A stretch of 64,000 bases of DNA from Demequina subtropica. GTDB taxonomy: Bacteria > Actinomycetota > Actinomycetes > Actinomycetales > Demequinaceae. The stretch covers positions 115,690 through 179,689 of the forward strand of contig NZ_BBMB01000006.1 in the NCBI RefSeq assembly GCF_000971235.1. The letters are read 5' to 3'. Under the pieces are notes generated by a model. It was not told the origin of the DNA, made no database searches, and saw only the letters and a list, made by a program, of their open reading frames with translations. Positions 26,816-38,003 of this stretch are shown in pieces; the first letter of the stretch is position 1, and each line of letters opens with the position of its first letter. The position numbers and the translations under genes were made by a program.

Positions 26816-28342
26816 CTACTCGTCGTCCTGGGACGGATCGGTCCAGTGACCCGCGTCGCGCTCGGTCCACAGCTCCTTGCGGGCCTCCGCGCGGGCGTCC
26901 ATCTTCTCCTTGAACTCCTGGCGCTTCTCCGCGCGCGTGGCGCGGTGGTGGCGCTCGTGCTGCTCGATGCGCAGGTCGGAGCCGCGCTGGCCCAGCAGCT
27001 CCGCGCCGGCCATCATCGTGGGCTCCCAGTCGAACATGATGCCGCCGACGCGCGGGCCGATGACGACCTCGCAGCCCGGGGTCGCGCCGGCCTTGAACAG
27101 CCGCTCCTCGACGCCGGCCTTCGCGAGCCGGTCGGCCAGGTAGCCCACCGCCTCGTCGTTGGCGAAGTTGGTCTGCTTGACCCAGCGCTCGACCTTGGCG
27201 CCGCGCACCTGGTAGTAGTCCTCGGCGCCGTCGCGCACGTGCGTCACGGTGAAGCCGGACTCGTCGACCGCCTTGGGGCGGATGACGATGGGCGCCTTCT
27301 CGAGGACGGGCACCTTCGCGCGCTCCTCCGCCACCATGGCGGCGAGCGCGAAGCCCAGCTCGCGGAGGCCCTCGTGGCTCACGGCGCTCACCTCGAAGAT
27401 GGGCATCCCGCGCTCCTCGAGGTCGGGTCGCACGATCTCGGCGAGGTCCTTGCCGTCGGGGATGTCGACCTTGTTGAGGATCACGATCTGCGGGCGCTCG
27501 GCGAGCGGCACGCCGCTGATCGCCTCGTCGCCCGAGTACGCGCGCAGCTCCTTCGAGATGATGTCGAGGTCGCGCAGCGGGTCGCGCTCGGTCTCGAGGG
27601 TCGCCGTGTCGAGCACGTGCGCGATCACGGAGCAGCGCTCGATGTGGCGCAGGAAGTCGTGTCCCAGGCCCTTGCCCTCGGAGGCGCCCTCGATCAGGCC
27701 GGGAACGTCGGCGATCGTGTACTTGGTGCCGCCGGACTCGACCACGCCCAGGTTCGGCACGAGCGTGGTGAACGGGTAGTCCGCGATCTTGGGGCGCACG
27801 CGGCTCATCGCGGCGATGATCGAGGACTTGCCCGCGCTCGGGAAGCCCACGAGCGCCACGTCGGCGATCGACTTGAGCTCGAGGACGGCCGTCGCCTCCT
27901 CGCCGGGCTCGCCCAGCAGCGCGAAGCCGGGGGCCTTGCGCTTCTGCGTGGCCAGGGCCGCGTTGCCGAGGCCACCGCGGCCGCCCTGGGCGAGGACGTA
28001 CTCGGCTCCCTCGCCCACGAGGTCAGCGAGGACCTCGCCGTCCTTCGTCTTGACGATGGTGCCGCTGGGGACGCCCAGGCGCAGGTCGGCGGCGTTCGCG
28101 CCATGGCGCATGTCGCCCGCGCCCTGCTTGCCGTTCTCCGCCGTGCGGTGCGGCGCGTGGTGGTAGTCGAGCAGCGTGGTGACCTGCGGGTCCACCACGA
28201 GCACGACCGAGCCGCCGCGGCCGCCGTTGCCGCCGTCGGGGCCGCCGAGCGGCTTGAACTTCTCGCGGTGCACGGAGGCGACGCCGTGGCCACCGTTGCC
28301 CGCCGTGACGTGAAGCGTCACGCGGTCGACGAACGATGCCAT
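26816..28342 (-). CDS. obg: GTPase Obg (CgtA)
   Basis: Ribosome-associated GTPase for 50S assembly and stress control, 508 residues. The glycine-rich Obg domain occupies the first 160 residues ([16 protein letters not shown]). The G domain has GFPSAGKSS, the switch DYPFTTL, DVPG and NKVD. The OCT domain typical of Gram-positives follows, then a charged C-terminal tail rich in Arg/Lys/Glu. ATG 28342 has AGGAGG 5 bases upstream. It lies downstream of rplU-rpmA but is separated from them by a terminator-like stem, and it precedes proB. Confidence 0.96.
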   Translation of the reverse strand: MASFVDRVTLHVTAGNGGHGVASVHREKFKPLGGPDGGNGGRGGSVVLVVDPQVTTLLDYHHAPHRTAENGKQGAGDMRHGANAADLRLGVPSGTIVKTKDGEVLADLVGEGAEYVLAQGGRGGLGNAALATQKRKAPGFALLGEPGEEATAVLELKSIADVALVGFPSAGKSSIIAAMSRVRPKIADYPFTTLVPNLGVVESGGTKYTIADVPGLIEGASEGKGLGHDFLRHIERCSVIAHVLDTATLETERDPLRDLDIISKELRAYSGDEAISGVPLAERPQIVILNKVDIPDGKDLAEIVRPDLEERGMPIFEVSAVSHEGLRELGFALAAMVAEERAKVPVLEKAPIVIRPKAVDESGFTVTHVRDGAEDYYQVRGAKVERWVKQTNFANDEAVGYLADRLAKAGVEERLFKAGATPGCEVVIGPRVGGIMFDWEPTMMAGAELLGQRGSDLRIEQHERHHRATRAEKRQEFKEKMDARAEARKELWTERDAGHWTDPSQDDE

Positions 28343-28364
28343 GGGTGCCTCCTGAGACGTGGCC

Positions 28365-28399
28365 GGACGATGCGCGCTCGAGCGAGCGCCGCATCGTCC
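28365..28399. repeat. Inverted pair of the 10-mer GGACGATGCG upstream of obg
   Basis: GGACGATGCG (28365-28374) and its complement CGCATCGTCC (28390-28399) face each other across 15 bases, giving a potential 10-bp hairpin in the 130-base gap between rpmA and obg. It is one of two inverted pairs of this interspersed motif in the window; the other is inside the GH5 gene at 45842-45866. Confidence 0.85.
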
Positions 28400-28413
28400 T
28401 CAGCCTAGATATG

Positions 28414-28449
28414 AGTCAGGGGCGTCGCCTCGCGGCGCCGCCCCTGACT
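28414..28449 (-). terminator. Terminator-like stem after rpmA
   Basis: AGTCAGGGGCG and CGCCCCTGACT pair perfectly (11 bp), with a secondary GCC/GGC stem inside the loop. Located 24 bases after the rpmA stop codon; the following CATATCT is only mildly T-rich. It would separate the ribosomal protein operon from obg. Confidence 0.65.
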
Positions 28450-28472
28450 GGAAAAGCTCTGTGGTCGAGTGC

Positions 28473-28724
28473 TTACGCCTCGACGATGTCGATGACCTTG
28501 CGGCCACGACGCTGACCGAACTGCACCGCACCGGCGGTCAGCGCGAACAGGGTGTCATCCTTGCCGCGACCGACGTTGAGGCCGGGGTGGAAGTGGGTGC
28601 CACGCTGGCGGACGATGATCTCGCCGGCGTTGACGACCTGACCACCGAAGCGCTTCACGCCCAGGTACTGGGCGTTCGAGTCACGACCGTTGCGCGAGGA
28701 GCTCGCGCCCTTCTTGTGTGCCAT
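28473..28724 (-). CDS. rpmA: 50S ribosomal protein L27
   Basis: L27 (83 residues) reaches toward the peptidyl-transferase centre of the large subunit. The N-terminus [20 protein letters not shown] and [17 protein letters not shown] are the family signature; there is no Firmicutes-type cleavable extension. The start has GAGGAG 6-7 bases upstream. It follows rplU by 14 bases. Confidence 0.98.
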   Translation of the reverse strand: MAHKKGASSSRNGRDSNAQYLGVKRFGGQVVNAGEIIVRQRGTHFHPGLNVGRGKDDTLFALTAGAVQFGQRRGRKVIDIVEA

Positions 28725-28738
28725 GAGTGTCTCCTCGC

Positions 28739-29047
28739 TTACTTGATGCCGGTGACCTTGAGGCGCGTGAGGTCCTGGCGGTGACCAATGCGCTTGCGGT
28801 AACCAGTCTTGTTCTTGTACTTGAGGATGGTGATCTTCGGGCCGCGCTCGTCGCGCACCACCTCAGCGGTCACCTTCACCTTGGAGAGCGCCTTCGCGTC
28901 GGCGGTGACCTTGTCACCGTCGACGAGCAGCACCGGAGCGAGCTCGACGGTCGAACCGGCGTCTGCCTTCAGACGGTCGACCACGACGATGTCGCCCACG
29001 GAGACCTTCTCCTGGCGGCCACCGGCCTTCACAATCGCGTACACCAT
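28739..29047 (-). CDS. rplU: 50S ribosomal protein L21
   Basis: L21 (102 residues) binds 23S rRNA with L20. [19 protein letters not shown] and the C-terminal [26 protein letters not shown] are diagnostic. CGAGGA lies about 8 bases before the ATG. A near-consensus promoter sits about 115 bases upstream, leaving a leader of roughly 100 nt that contains two short stems. Confidence 0.98.
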   Translation of the reverse strand: MVYAIVKAGGRQEKVSVGDIVVVDRLKADAGSTVELAPVLLVDGDKVTADAKALSKVKVTAEVVRDERGPKITILKYKNKTGYRKRIGHRQDLTRLKVTGIK

Positions 29048-29159
29048 GATTTTTCCTCGTGAAACTCGTTGATGAACCCCAGACGGGGTCAGATTTCCTG
29101 CCGCAGCCGCTCCCCAGAGGGCGCAGGCAGGGCCTCAGCGCTCGGCGCGCCGACGTACA

Positions 29160-29189
29160 AATGTACCCGCTTCACCACGGCCCGGTCAA
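29160..29189 (-). promoter_or_regulatory. Promoter and structured leader of rplU-rpmA
   Basis: On the minus strand TTGACC (29184-29189) and TACATT (29160-29165) are 18 bases apart. Transcription from about 29153 gives a leader of about 105 nt in which CCTGCC can pair with GGCAGG and CCCC with GGGG around GTCT just before rplU. Autogenous control by an L21-type leader is possible but not shown. Confidence 0.65.
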
Positions 29190-29340
29190 ACCGAGAGCCA
29201 TGATCGGCGAGTCGCTCCCCCGACCGTGTTGACGGCCTCCAAGGAGCTCGCTGCGACCTGCCGTTCCCGGCAGGTCCGCAGATCATTCTACCGGGCCTGC
29301 CGGGCCCCGGAACGCCACGTAGGGCGCAAGCCGCCCAGAA

Positions 29341-29380
29341 GCGAACGAGGCGCGCCCCTCGCGGGACGCGCCTCGTTCGC
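29341..29380 (-). terminator. Terminator of the RNase E/G gene
   Basis: A perfect 14-bp stem (29341-29354 with 29367-29380) lies 16 bases after the rne stop codon. The 12-base loop contains a further CCC/GGG pair. With the rplU promoter it accounts for most of the 348-base gene-free stretch 29048-29395; I see no gene in the rest. Confidence 0.75.
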
Positions 29381-29395
29381 GATGCTGGTGCGGGC

Positions 29396-31804
<2,409 letters not shown>

Positions 31805-32253
31805 GCGGGTACCTCGAATCGAGACCGCCCACACGCGGTCCCGACATCATCGTCGTTCGCGGCTCACGGTTGGTGGCCACGGAAGTCTGCTGGTCGCGGC
31901 GGACAGCGGCGATGGTGAGCGCCTATCCCCGATTTCCCACCTGCGGCCTGTAGGCCGGCGAGATCGGTCGAGACTGGCTGCTACGTCCTTGCTGCGTCTG
32001 TCGCGCGGTTGGCGTCCGGTGTGGCTGGACGTCTGACCTGCCCGCCATTGTGTCACAGGCCGCTCGGATCCCGGGCATCCGCGGGCCCGCGCGCCGCATT
32101 TTCCGGTCCGGCACAACGCCGTGATCCCTGACATCGGGCGCCCGGTGAGCGACGATGCTGGTGGAGGCAGGTCGGGCGGGACCATCGTCCCGATGCGACG
32201 AAGGTCCCTGCGCACTAGTTTCTCTGCTTAAGTAACCAAGGAGGTCCCCGCCC
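31805..32253. other. 449-base gene-free region between rne and cydA (two 5' leaders)
   Basis: No credible gene is seen on either strand. The rne side (minus) holds a small stem GACCGC/GCGGTC at 31823-31840 and is probably the rne leader. The middle has TTGTGTCACA (32048-32057) and the 12-base palindrome CGCGGGCCCGCG near 32079. The cydA side has the inverted repeat described at 32178 and the ribosome site AAGGAGGT shortly before the cydA ATG. Confidence 0.5.
32178..32191. promoter_or_regulatory. DevR/DosR-like inverted repeat upstream of cydA
   Basis: GGGAC-CATC-GTCCC is a perfect 5-bp inverted repeat with a 4-base spacer, extended to CGGGAC/GTCCCG at 32177-32192 apart from one flanking base. 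The mycobacterial DosR/DevR box consensus (TTSGGGACTWWAGTCCCSAA) has the same core spacing; about 14 of 20 positions agree. It lies 62 bases upstream of cydA, and a DevR-like regulator is encoded at the end of the cyd operon. Caution: part of it resembles the common 10-mer CGCATCGTCC. Confidence 0.5.
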
Positions 32254-33726
32254 ATGGAAGCGCTCGAGCTTGCGCGCTGGCAGTTCGGCATCACGACTGT
32301 CTATCACTTCATCCTGGTGCCGCTCACCATCGGACTCTCGGTCCTCGTCGCGATCATGCAGACGGCCTGGGTGCGCACCGGCAACGAGAAGTGGCTCCGC
32401 CTGACGAAGTTCTACGGGAAGCTGCTGCTCATCAACTTCTCGCTGGGCATCGCCACCGGCATCGTCCAGGAGTTCCAGTTCGGCATGAGCTGGTCCGAGT
32501 ACTCGCGCTTCGTGGGCGACGTGTTCGGCGCGCCGCTCGCGATGGAGGCGCTGCTCGCGTTCTTCCTCGAGTCGACGTTCCTGGGCCTGTGGATCTTCGG
32601 CTGGGACCGCCTCCCCAAGAAGCTGCACCTGCTCACGGTGTGGGCGTTCGCGATCGGCTCGACGCTCTCGGCCTACTTCATCATCGCCGCCAACTCGTGG
32701 ATGCAGCACCCGGTGGGCGCGGAGTACAACCCCGAGACGGGTCGTGCCGAGATGACCGACATCGGCGCGGTGCTCACCAACAACACGACGCTCGTCGCGT
32801 TCCCGCACGTCATCGCCACGGCGTTCCTGGTGGCCGGCACGTTCGTGGCCGGCATCGCGGTGTACTGGATGTTCCGCCGTCAGCGCGAGGACGCGGGCCA
32901 CGCCGACCTCCCCATGTACCGCACCGCAGCGCGGTTCGGCGCGCTCGTCATGATCATCTCGGGCATCGCGGTGATCGTCACCGGCGACCTCCAGGCGAAG
33001 CTCATGTTCAAGCAGCAGCCGATCAAGATGGCCGCGGCCGAGGGCCTGTGCGAGTCGGAGCAGCCGGCCGCGTTCTCGATCCTCACGATCGGCAACCTCG
33101 CGGGTGACGACTGCGACTCGGTCAACCACATCATCACCATCCCCGGCCTGCTGTCGTACATGGCTACGGGCGACTGGAACGCGGAGGTCACCGGCCTCGA
33201 CGAGCTCCAGGAGCAGTACGCCGAGCGCTACGGCGCGACGACGGCGGACGGCGAGGAGATCACCTACCAGCCCAACCTCGCGGTGACCTACTGGTCGTTC
33301 CGCCTCATGATCGGGCTCGCGGCCTTCTCCGCCGCGCTCGCGCTCGGGATCTTCTGGTACACCCGGAAGAAGGGCGCCGCCCTCCCCAAGTGGATGAGCA
33401 CGCTCGCGATCGTGTCGCTACCGATGCCGTTCGCCGCGGCGAGCTTCGGCTGGATATTCACGGAGATGGGCCGCCAGCCGTTCGTGGTGGCGCCGAACCC
33501 GACCGGGTCCGACCAGGTCATGCTCATGACGCAGTTCGGCGTCTCGTCGTCGGTCAGCGCCGGCGAGATCCTCACCTCGATGATCACCTTCACCGTGGTC
33601 TACGCCGTGCTCGCCGTGTTCTGGTTCCGCCTCATGCAGCGGTACGCCGTCGAGGGCGCGCCGCAGGTCGAGGAGCCCACCGTCCGATCCGACGACGACG
33701 CGACCCCGCTGTCGTTCGCGTACTGA
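32254..33726 (+). CDS. cydA: Cytochrome bd ubiquinol oxidase subunit I
   Basis: Heme-bearing subunit of the high-affinity quinol oxidase that reduces O2 to water at low oxygen; in actinobacteria the donor is menaquinol. The 490 residues hold about nine membrane helices. Expected heme ligands are visible: His18 (TTVYHF), His185 (FPHVIATA) and Met352 (FRLMIG), with the GWIFTEMGRQPF motif. The Q loop is of the short type. The start is preceded by AAGGAGGT. It heads the plus-strand run cydA-cydB-cydD-cydC-kinase with gaps of 13 and 8 bases and then overlaps, so it is one operon. Confidence 0.97.
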   Translation: MEALELARWQFGITTVYHFILVPLTIGLSVLVAIMQTAWVRTGNEKWLRLTKFYGKLLLINFSLGIATGIVQEFQFGMSWSEYSRFVGDVFGAPLAMEALLAFFLESTFLGLWIFGWDRLPKKLHLLTVWAFAIGSTLSAYFIIAANSWMQHPVGAEYNPETGRAEMTDIGAVLTNNTTLVAFPHVIATAFLVAGTFVAGIAVYWMFRRQREDAGHADLPMYRTAARFGALVMIISGIAVIVTGDLQAKLMFKQQPIKMAAAEGLCESEQPAAFSILTIGNLAGDDCDSVNHIITIPGLLSYMATGDWNAEVTGLDELQEQYAERYGATTADGEEITYQPNLAVTYWSFRLMIGLAAFSAALALGIFWYTRKKGAALPKWMSTLAIVSLPMPFAAASFGWIFTEMGRQPFVVAPNPTGSDQVMLMTQFGVSSSVSAGEILTSMITFTVVYAVLAVFWFRLMQRYAVEGAPQVEEPTVRSDDDATPLSFAY

Positions 33727-33739
33727 GGAGTCCCCGCTC

Positions 33740-34762
33740 ATGTCTCTTCCTGAGTTCTGGTTCATCCTGATCGCCGTCCTGTGGACGGGCTACCTGGTCC
33801 TCGAGGGCTTCGACTTCGGCGTCGGCATGCTCATGCCGATCATCGGCCGGTCCAACAAGGGCCGCCGCGTGGTGCTCAACACCATCGGCCCCGTGTGGGA
33901 CGGCAACGAGGTGTGGCTGCTCACCGCGGGCGGCGCGATGTTCGCGGCCTTCCCCGAGTGGTACGCGACCCTGTTCTCCGGCTTCTACCTGCCGCTGCTG
34001 CTCATCCTGGTCGCGCTCATCGTCCGCGCGGTCGCGATCGAGTACCGCGGCAAGATCAACGACCAGACCTGGCGCACCCGCTGGGACTACGTGATCATCG
34101 GCTCGGCGTGGGTGCCCTCGATCCTCTGGGGCGTCGCGTTCGCGAACCTGGTCCGCGGCGTCAACCTCGACGCGGACCACCAGTACGCCGGCAACTTCTT
34201 CGACCTGCTCAACCCGTTCGCGCTGCTCGGTGGCCTGGTCACCCTCGCGATCTTCCTGTCCCACGGCGCGATCTTCCTGTCGCTCAAGACCGACGGCGAG
34301 ATCCGTGAGCGTTCGGAGGCGTTCGCCCGCAAGGCGTCGCTCGTGGCCATCGTGGTGGCAGGCGTGTGGGCCGTGTGGGCGCAGCTCGCCTACTCGCGCA
34401 ACACCTGGACCTGGGCGGCCGTCGCGCTCGCCGCGGTCGCGCTCGTGGGCGCATGGTTCGCCACGCTCAAGGGCCGCTTCGGCTGGGCGTTCGTCTCGAA
34501 CGCGATCGCGATCGTGGGCGCCGTGGTGCTGATCTTCGGCGCGATGTTCCCGAACGTCATGCCGGCGCTCGACGAGGCGAACTCGCTCACCATCGACAAC
34601 GCCTCGTCCACCGACTACACGCTCACGGTGATGACCTGGGTCGCGGTCGTGATGACGCCCGTGGTGCTCGCCTACCAGGCCTGGACCTACTGGGTGTTCC
34701 GCAAGCGCCTGTCGATGGAGCACATCCCCGAGCACAACGAGCTCACCTTCACGAAGGGCTGA
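33740..34762 (+). CDS. cydB: Cytochrome bd ubiquinol oxidase subunit II
   Basis: Structural subunit of bd oxidase, 340 residues with eight to nine membrane helices. The start LPEFWFILIAVLWTGYLVLEGFDFGVGMLMP and GPVWDGNEVWLLTAGGAMFAAFPEWYAT are family hallmarks. GAGGAG lies 10 bases upstream of the ATG. No CydX-like small gene is visible between cydB and cydD, which are 8 bases apart. Confidence 0.97.
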   Translation: MSLPEFWFILIAVLWTGYLVLEGFDFGVGMLMPIIGRSNKGRRVVLNTIGPVWDGNEVWLLTAGGAMFAAFPEWYATLFSGFYLPLLLILVALIVRAVAIEYRGKINDQTWRTRWDYVIIGSAWVPSILWGVAFANLVRGVNLDADHQYAGNFFDLLNPFALLGGLVTLAIFLSHGAIFLSLKTDGEIRERSEAFARKASLVAIVVAGVWAVWAQLAYSRNTWTWAAVALAAVALVGAWFATLKGRFGWAFVSNAIAIVGAVVLIFGAMFPNVMPALDEANSLTIDNASSTDYTLTVMTWVAVVMTPVVLAYQAWTYWVFRKRLSMEHIPEHNELTFTKG

Positions 34763-34770
34763 CCCGCTCG

Positions 34771-36363
34771 ATGAAGCCCATCGATCCGAGGCTCATCCGT
34801 CGGATCGGCCCGGCCCGCCGTTACATCCTCGTGACGGCGGGTCTGGGCTTTCTGACGGCGCTGCTGATCCTTGCCCAGGCGCTGCTCATCGCGCGCCTGC
34901 TCGCGCCCGTCCTCTCCCCCACCGATCTCGCCGAGGACGGCCTGCACTGGTGGGGCCGCCTCATGCCGGAAGGCACACGGACGCTCGCGACCGGGCTCAG
35001 CTTGCTGGCGCTCGTGGTGCTCTCGCGCACCGCGGTGGCGTGGCTCCAGGAGCGGCTCGCCCACCGGGCCGGCGTGCGCGTCATCTCGCAGCTGCGCGAG
35101 ATGGTCGTCGACCACGTCGCCTCGCGCGGGCCCCGCTGGGACTCGGGCGGTCGCACGGCACAGGTCGCGACGCTCGTCACGCGCGGGCTCGACGACCTGC
35201 TGCCCTACTTCGTGCGCTACCTCCCCCAGCTCGCGCTCGCGCTCACCGTGACGCCCGTGATGCTCGTGGTGCTGCTGGGCCTCGATTGGCTCTCGGCCGT
35301 GATCGCCGCCGCCACCCTGCCGCTCGTGCCGATGTTCATGATCCTGGTCGGTCTGGTGACGCAGGAGCGCTCGGCACGTCACCTCGAGGCGATGCAGCGG
35401 CTCGGCGCCCGCACGCTCGACCTCATCGAGGGCCTGCCCACGCTCAAGGCGCTCGGGCGCGAGCGCGGCCCCGCCACGCGCGTCCGGGAGCTGGGCGAGG
35501 CGCAGCGTCGCGCCACCATGGGCTCGCTGAGGGTCGCGTTCCTCTCCGGCATGGTCCTCGAGCTGCTCACCACGCTCGCGGTCGCGATCATCGCGGTCAC
35601 CATGGGCTTCCGGCTCATCGCGGGCGGCATCGGCATCGAGACCGCGCTCGCGGTGCTGGTGCTCGCGCCCGAGGTCTACCTGCCCCTGCGCAACGTCGGC
35701 ATGCACTTCCACGCGTCCGCGGACGGCCTCGCGGCCGCCGACGCCGCCTTCGCGCTGCTCGACGAGGACGCCGATGCCCCGGCGCGTGCCTCCCTCGGCG
35801 TCGCGCCCGACCCCCGTGGGAAGGTGCTTGACGTGGCCGGGCTCGCCGTCGCGACCCCCGACGGCTCGCGTCGCGCGCCCGCGGACCTCTCCTTCACGGC
35901 CGCGCCGGGCCGGATCACCGCGCTGCGGGGCCCGAACGGCGAGGGCAAGTCCACCGCTCTGCTCGCCCTTACGGGGCTGCTGACGCCCTCCGCCGGCACC
36001 GTGGCCGTCGGGGGCACGCCCGTCGTCACGGACGCCGCGGCCGTCGACGAGGCCTCGTGGCTCGCTCACGTCGCGTGGGTGCCCCAGCGCCCGGACCTCG
36101 GGCCCGCGGGGCGCACGCTGTCGCTGGGTCAGCGTCAGCGCACCGCGCTGGCACGCGCATTCGACTCGGACCGCGCGCTCGTCCTTCTCGACGAGCCGAC
36201 CTCGCACCTCGACCGCGCGTCGCGCGCGGACGTCATCGCACGGATGCGCGCGCTCGCCGACGCGGGCGCGACGGTCGTGGTCGCCACGCACGAGGCCGAG
36301 GTGCTCGACGCCGCCGACGCCGTCGTCGAGGTCACCGCCGCGAGGACGGGGCCCGCCGCATGA
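34771..36363 (+). CDS. cydD: Heterodimeric ABC exporter subunit CydD
   Basis: Half of the CydDC exporter needed for cytochrome bd assembly; in E. coli it is linked to cysteine/glutathione export and heme. The 530 residues comprise a six-helix membrane domain and an ATPase domain with Walker A GPNGEGKST, Q-loop VPQRPDL, Walker B LVLLDEPTSHLD and the H-loop VVATHEAE. The signature reads LSLGQ instead of LSGGQ, a mild deviation. ATG 34771 lies 8 bases after cydB; longer frames overlap cydB and are rejected. Its stop overlaps the cydC start as ATGA. Confidence 0.93.
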   Translation: MKPIDPRLIRRIGPARRYILVTAGLGFLTALLILAQALLIARLLAPVLSPTDLAEDGLHWWGRLMPEGTRTLATGLSLLALVVLSRTAVAWLQERLAHRAGVRVISQLREMVVDHVASRGPRWDSGGRTAQVATLVTRGLDDLLPYFVRYLPQLALALTVTPVMLVVLLGLDWLSAVIAAATLPLVPMFMILVGLVTQERSARHLEAMQRLGARTLDLIEGLPTLKALGRERGPATRVRELGEAQRRATMGSLRVAFLSGMVLELLTTLAVAIIAVTMGFRLIAGGIGIETALAVLVLAPEVYLPLRNVGMHFHASADGLAAADAAFALLDEDADAPARASLGVAPDPRGKVLDVAGLAVATPDGSRRAPADLSFTAAPGRITALRGPNGEGKSTALLALTGLLTPSAGTVAVGGTPVVTDAAAVDEASWLAHVAWVPQRPDLGPAGRTLSLGQRQRTALARAFDSDRALVLLDEPTSHLDRASRADVIARMRALADAGATVVVATHEAEVLDAADAVVEVTAARTGPAA

Positions 36364-38003
36364 GCGCGCGCGAGCTCACCGACATGGCGGCGCTGCGCGC
36401 GGCGATCCGCGACACGGGCGTGACCCGCTGGGCCATTGCGCGCGCTGTGCTCGCGGGGACGCTGGCGCTCGGCTCGGCCGTCGGGCTCGCGGCGGTGTCC
36501 GCGTGGCTCATCGCCAAGGCCGCGCAGATGCCCTCCCCCGCGGACGTCGCGCTCGCGGCGACCGTGGTGCGCCTCTTCGGCATCTCACGGGGCCTGTTCC
36601 GCTACCTCGAGCGGCTCGCGAGCCACGACGCGGCGCTGCGCGGCGTGGTGACGTTGCGGGAACGCACGTACGAACGGCTCGCCGGCTCGGGCGCACGCGT
36701 GGTCCTCGGCCTGCGCCGGGGCGACATCGTGGCGCGCATGGGCGCGGACCTCGACGCCATCGGCGACGCCGTGGTGCGGGCCCTCATCCCCCTGGCGGTC
36801 GCGGGCACGGTCTCCGCGATCTCGGTCGCGATCGTCGCGGTGATCATGCCCGTCGCGGGCGTGATCCTCGCGCTCTGCGTGGTGCTCGCGGGCGCCGTCC
36901 CCGCGGTGCTCACCGCGCGGTCCGCGCGGATCGCGGCGGTCGAGGGCACGCGTGCGCGCGCCGAGGTGAGCGCCGCGGCGCTGTCCGCGATGGACGGCGC
37001 GACCGAGCACCGCGTGTGGGGCACGCTCGGCGAGGCATCGGGGGCGCTGCGCACCGCCGATGCCGAGGCCGAGCACGCGCACGAGCTCGCCTCGCGTCCC
37101 GCGGCGTGGGCCGCCGGTGCGCAGACCTTCTTCACGGGCGTCGCGCTCGTCGCGCTGCTCGCGCTCGGGGTGCTCGCCGCGGACGCGGGAGACCTCGACG
37201 GGCCGTTCGCCGCCGTCGTCGCGCTGCTGCCGCTCGCGGCCTTCGAGGCGGTGGGCGCCGTCCCGCCCGCGGTCCAGCAGTACTTCCGCTCCGCCGCCGC
37301 CGCGCGCCGCCTCGCCGAGCTCACCGAGGTCGAGGACCGGACGGATGCCGGGCCGGCCCCGGCGCCCCGCGCATCGTCGCTCGAGCTGGACCACCTGAGC
37401 GTCGCCTGGCCCGGCATGGAGCCGACCCGGCCCGTGAGCGCCTCGGTCGCGCCGGGCGGCGTGCTGGCCGTGGTGGGGCGCTCGGGCGTGGGCAAGACGA
37501 CGCTGCTGGCGACGCTCGCGGGAGCGCTGCCGCCGGCGGCGGGCCACGCGACCGTGGGAGGCGCCCCCTCCTCCCCCGCGCTCACGGGCACCACGGTCGC
37601 CATGACGGCGGAGGACGCCCACGTCTTCGGCACCACGGTGCTCGAGAACCTGCGCGTCGCTCGCGGAGACGTCGACGAGGCTCAGGCGTGGGACGTCCTC
37701 GCCCTCGTGGGGCTCGATCCCTGGGTGCGGGGCCTGCCGTCAGGGCTCCACACCGAGCTCGGCGCGGGCGGGCGCACCGTCTCGGGCGGCGAGCGACGCC
37801 GCCTCCTGCTCGCGCGCACCGCGCTGACGAGCGCGCCCGTGGTGCTCATCGATGAGCCCGCGGAGCATCTGGACGACGCGGGCGCGGACGCGTTGCGCGC
37901 GATGGTGACACGGATGCGCGGCGAGGGCCGTACGGTTGTCCTCGTCACCCATGACCTCTCGCTCCTCGACCTTGCGGATTCGGTGGTGACCCTCGATGAC
38001 TGA
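36360..38003 (+). CDS. cydC: Heterodimeric ABC exporter subunit CydC
   Basis: Partner of CydD, 547 residues. The membrane domain includes LFGISRGLFRYLERLASHDAALR, a conserved CydC stretch. The ATPase has Walker A GRSGVGKTT, signature VSGGE, Walker B VVLIDEPAEHLD and switch VTHD. The first 20 residues before the first helix are cytoplasmic. ATGA coupling at the start and an 8-base overlap with the kinase gene at the end show co-translation across the operon. In many actinobacteria cydD and cydC are fused; here they remain separate. Confidence 0.93.
   Translation: MSARELTDMAALRAAIRDTGVTRWAIARAVLAGTLALGSAVGLAAVSAWLIAKAAQMPSPADVALAATVVRLFGISRGLFRYLERLASHDAALRGVVTLRERTYERLAGSGARVVLGLRRGDIVARMGADLDAIGDAVVRALIPLAVAGTVSAISVAIVAVIMPVAGVILALCVVLAGAVPAVLTARSARIAAVEGTRARAEVSAAALSAMDGATEHRVWGTLGEASGALRTADAEAEHAHELASRPAAWAAGAQTFFTGVALVALLALGVLAADAGDLDGPFAAVVALLPLAAFEAVGAVPPAVQQYFRSAAAARRLAELTEVEDRTDAGPAPAPRASSLELDHLSVAWPGMEPTRPVSASVAPGGVLAVVGRSGVGKTTLLATLAGALPPAAGHATVGGAPSSPALTGTTVAMTAEDAHVFGTTVLENLRVARGDVDEAQAWDVLALVGLDPWVRGLPSGLHTELGAGGRTVSGGERRRLLLARTALTSAPVVLIDEPAEHLDDAGADALRAMVTRMRGEGRTVVLVTHDLSLLDLADSVVTLDD

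Noticed and set aside
29089-29286. A 65-codon minus-strand frame upstream of rplU
   Set aside because: It spans the rplU promoter and leader, has no ribosome site and no resemblance to a known protein.
31842-32040. A possible structured noncoding RNA in the rne leader
   Set aside because: Only short stems could be drawn by eye and no known RNA family was recognised; without covariation this is not a supportable call.
32048-32057. TTGTGTCACA as a Rex-type redox operator upstream of cydA
   Set aside because: Rex sites have longer arms (TTGTGAA-N4-TTCACAA). Only a partial match is present and it is nearer the rne leader than the cydA promoter.
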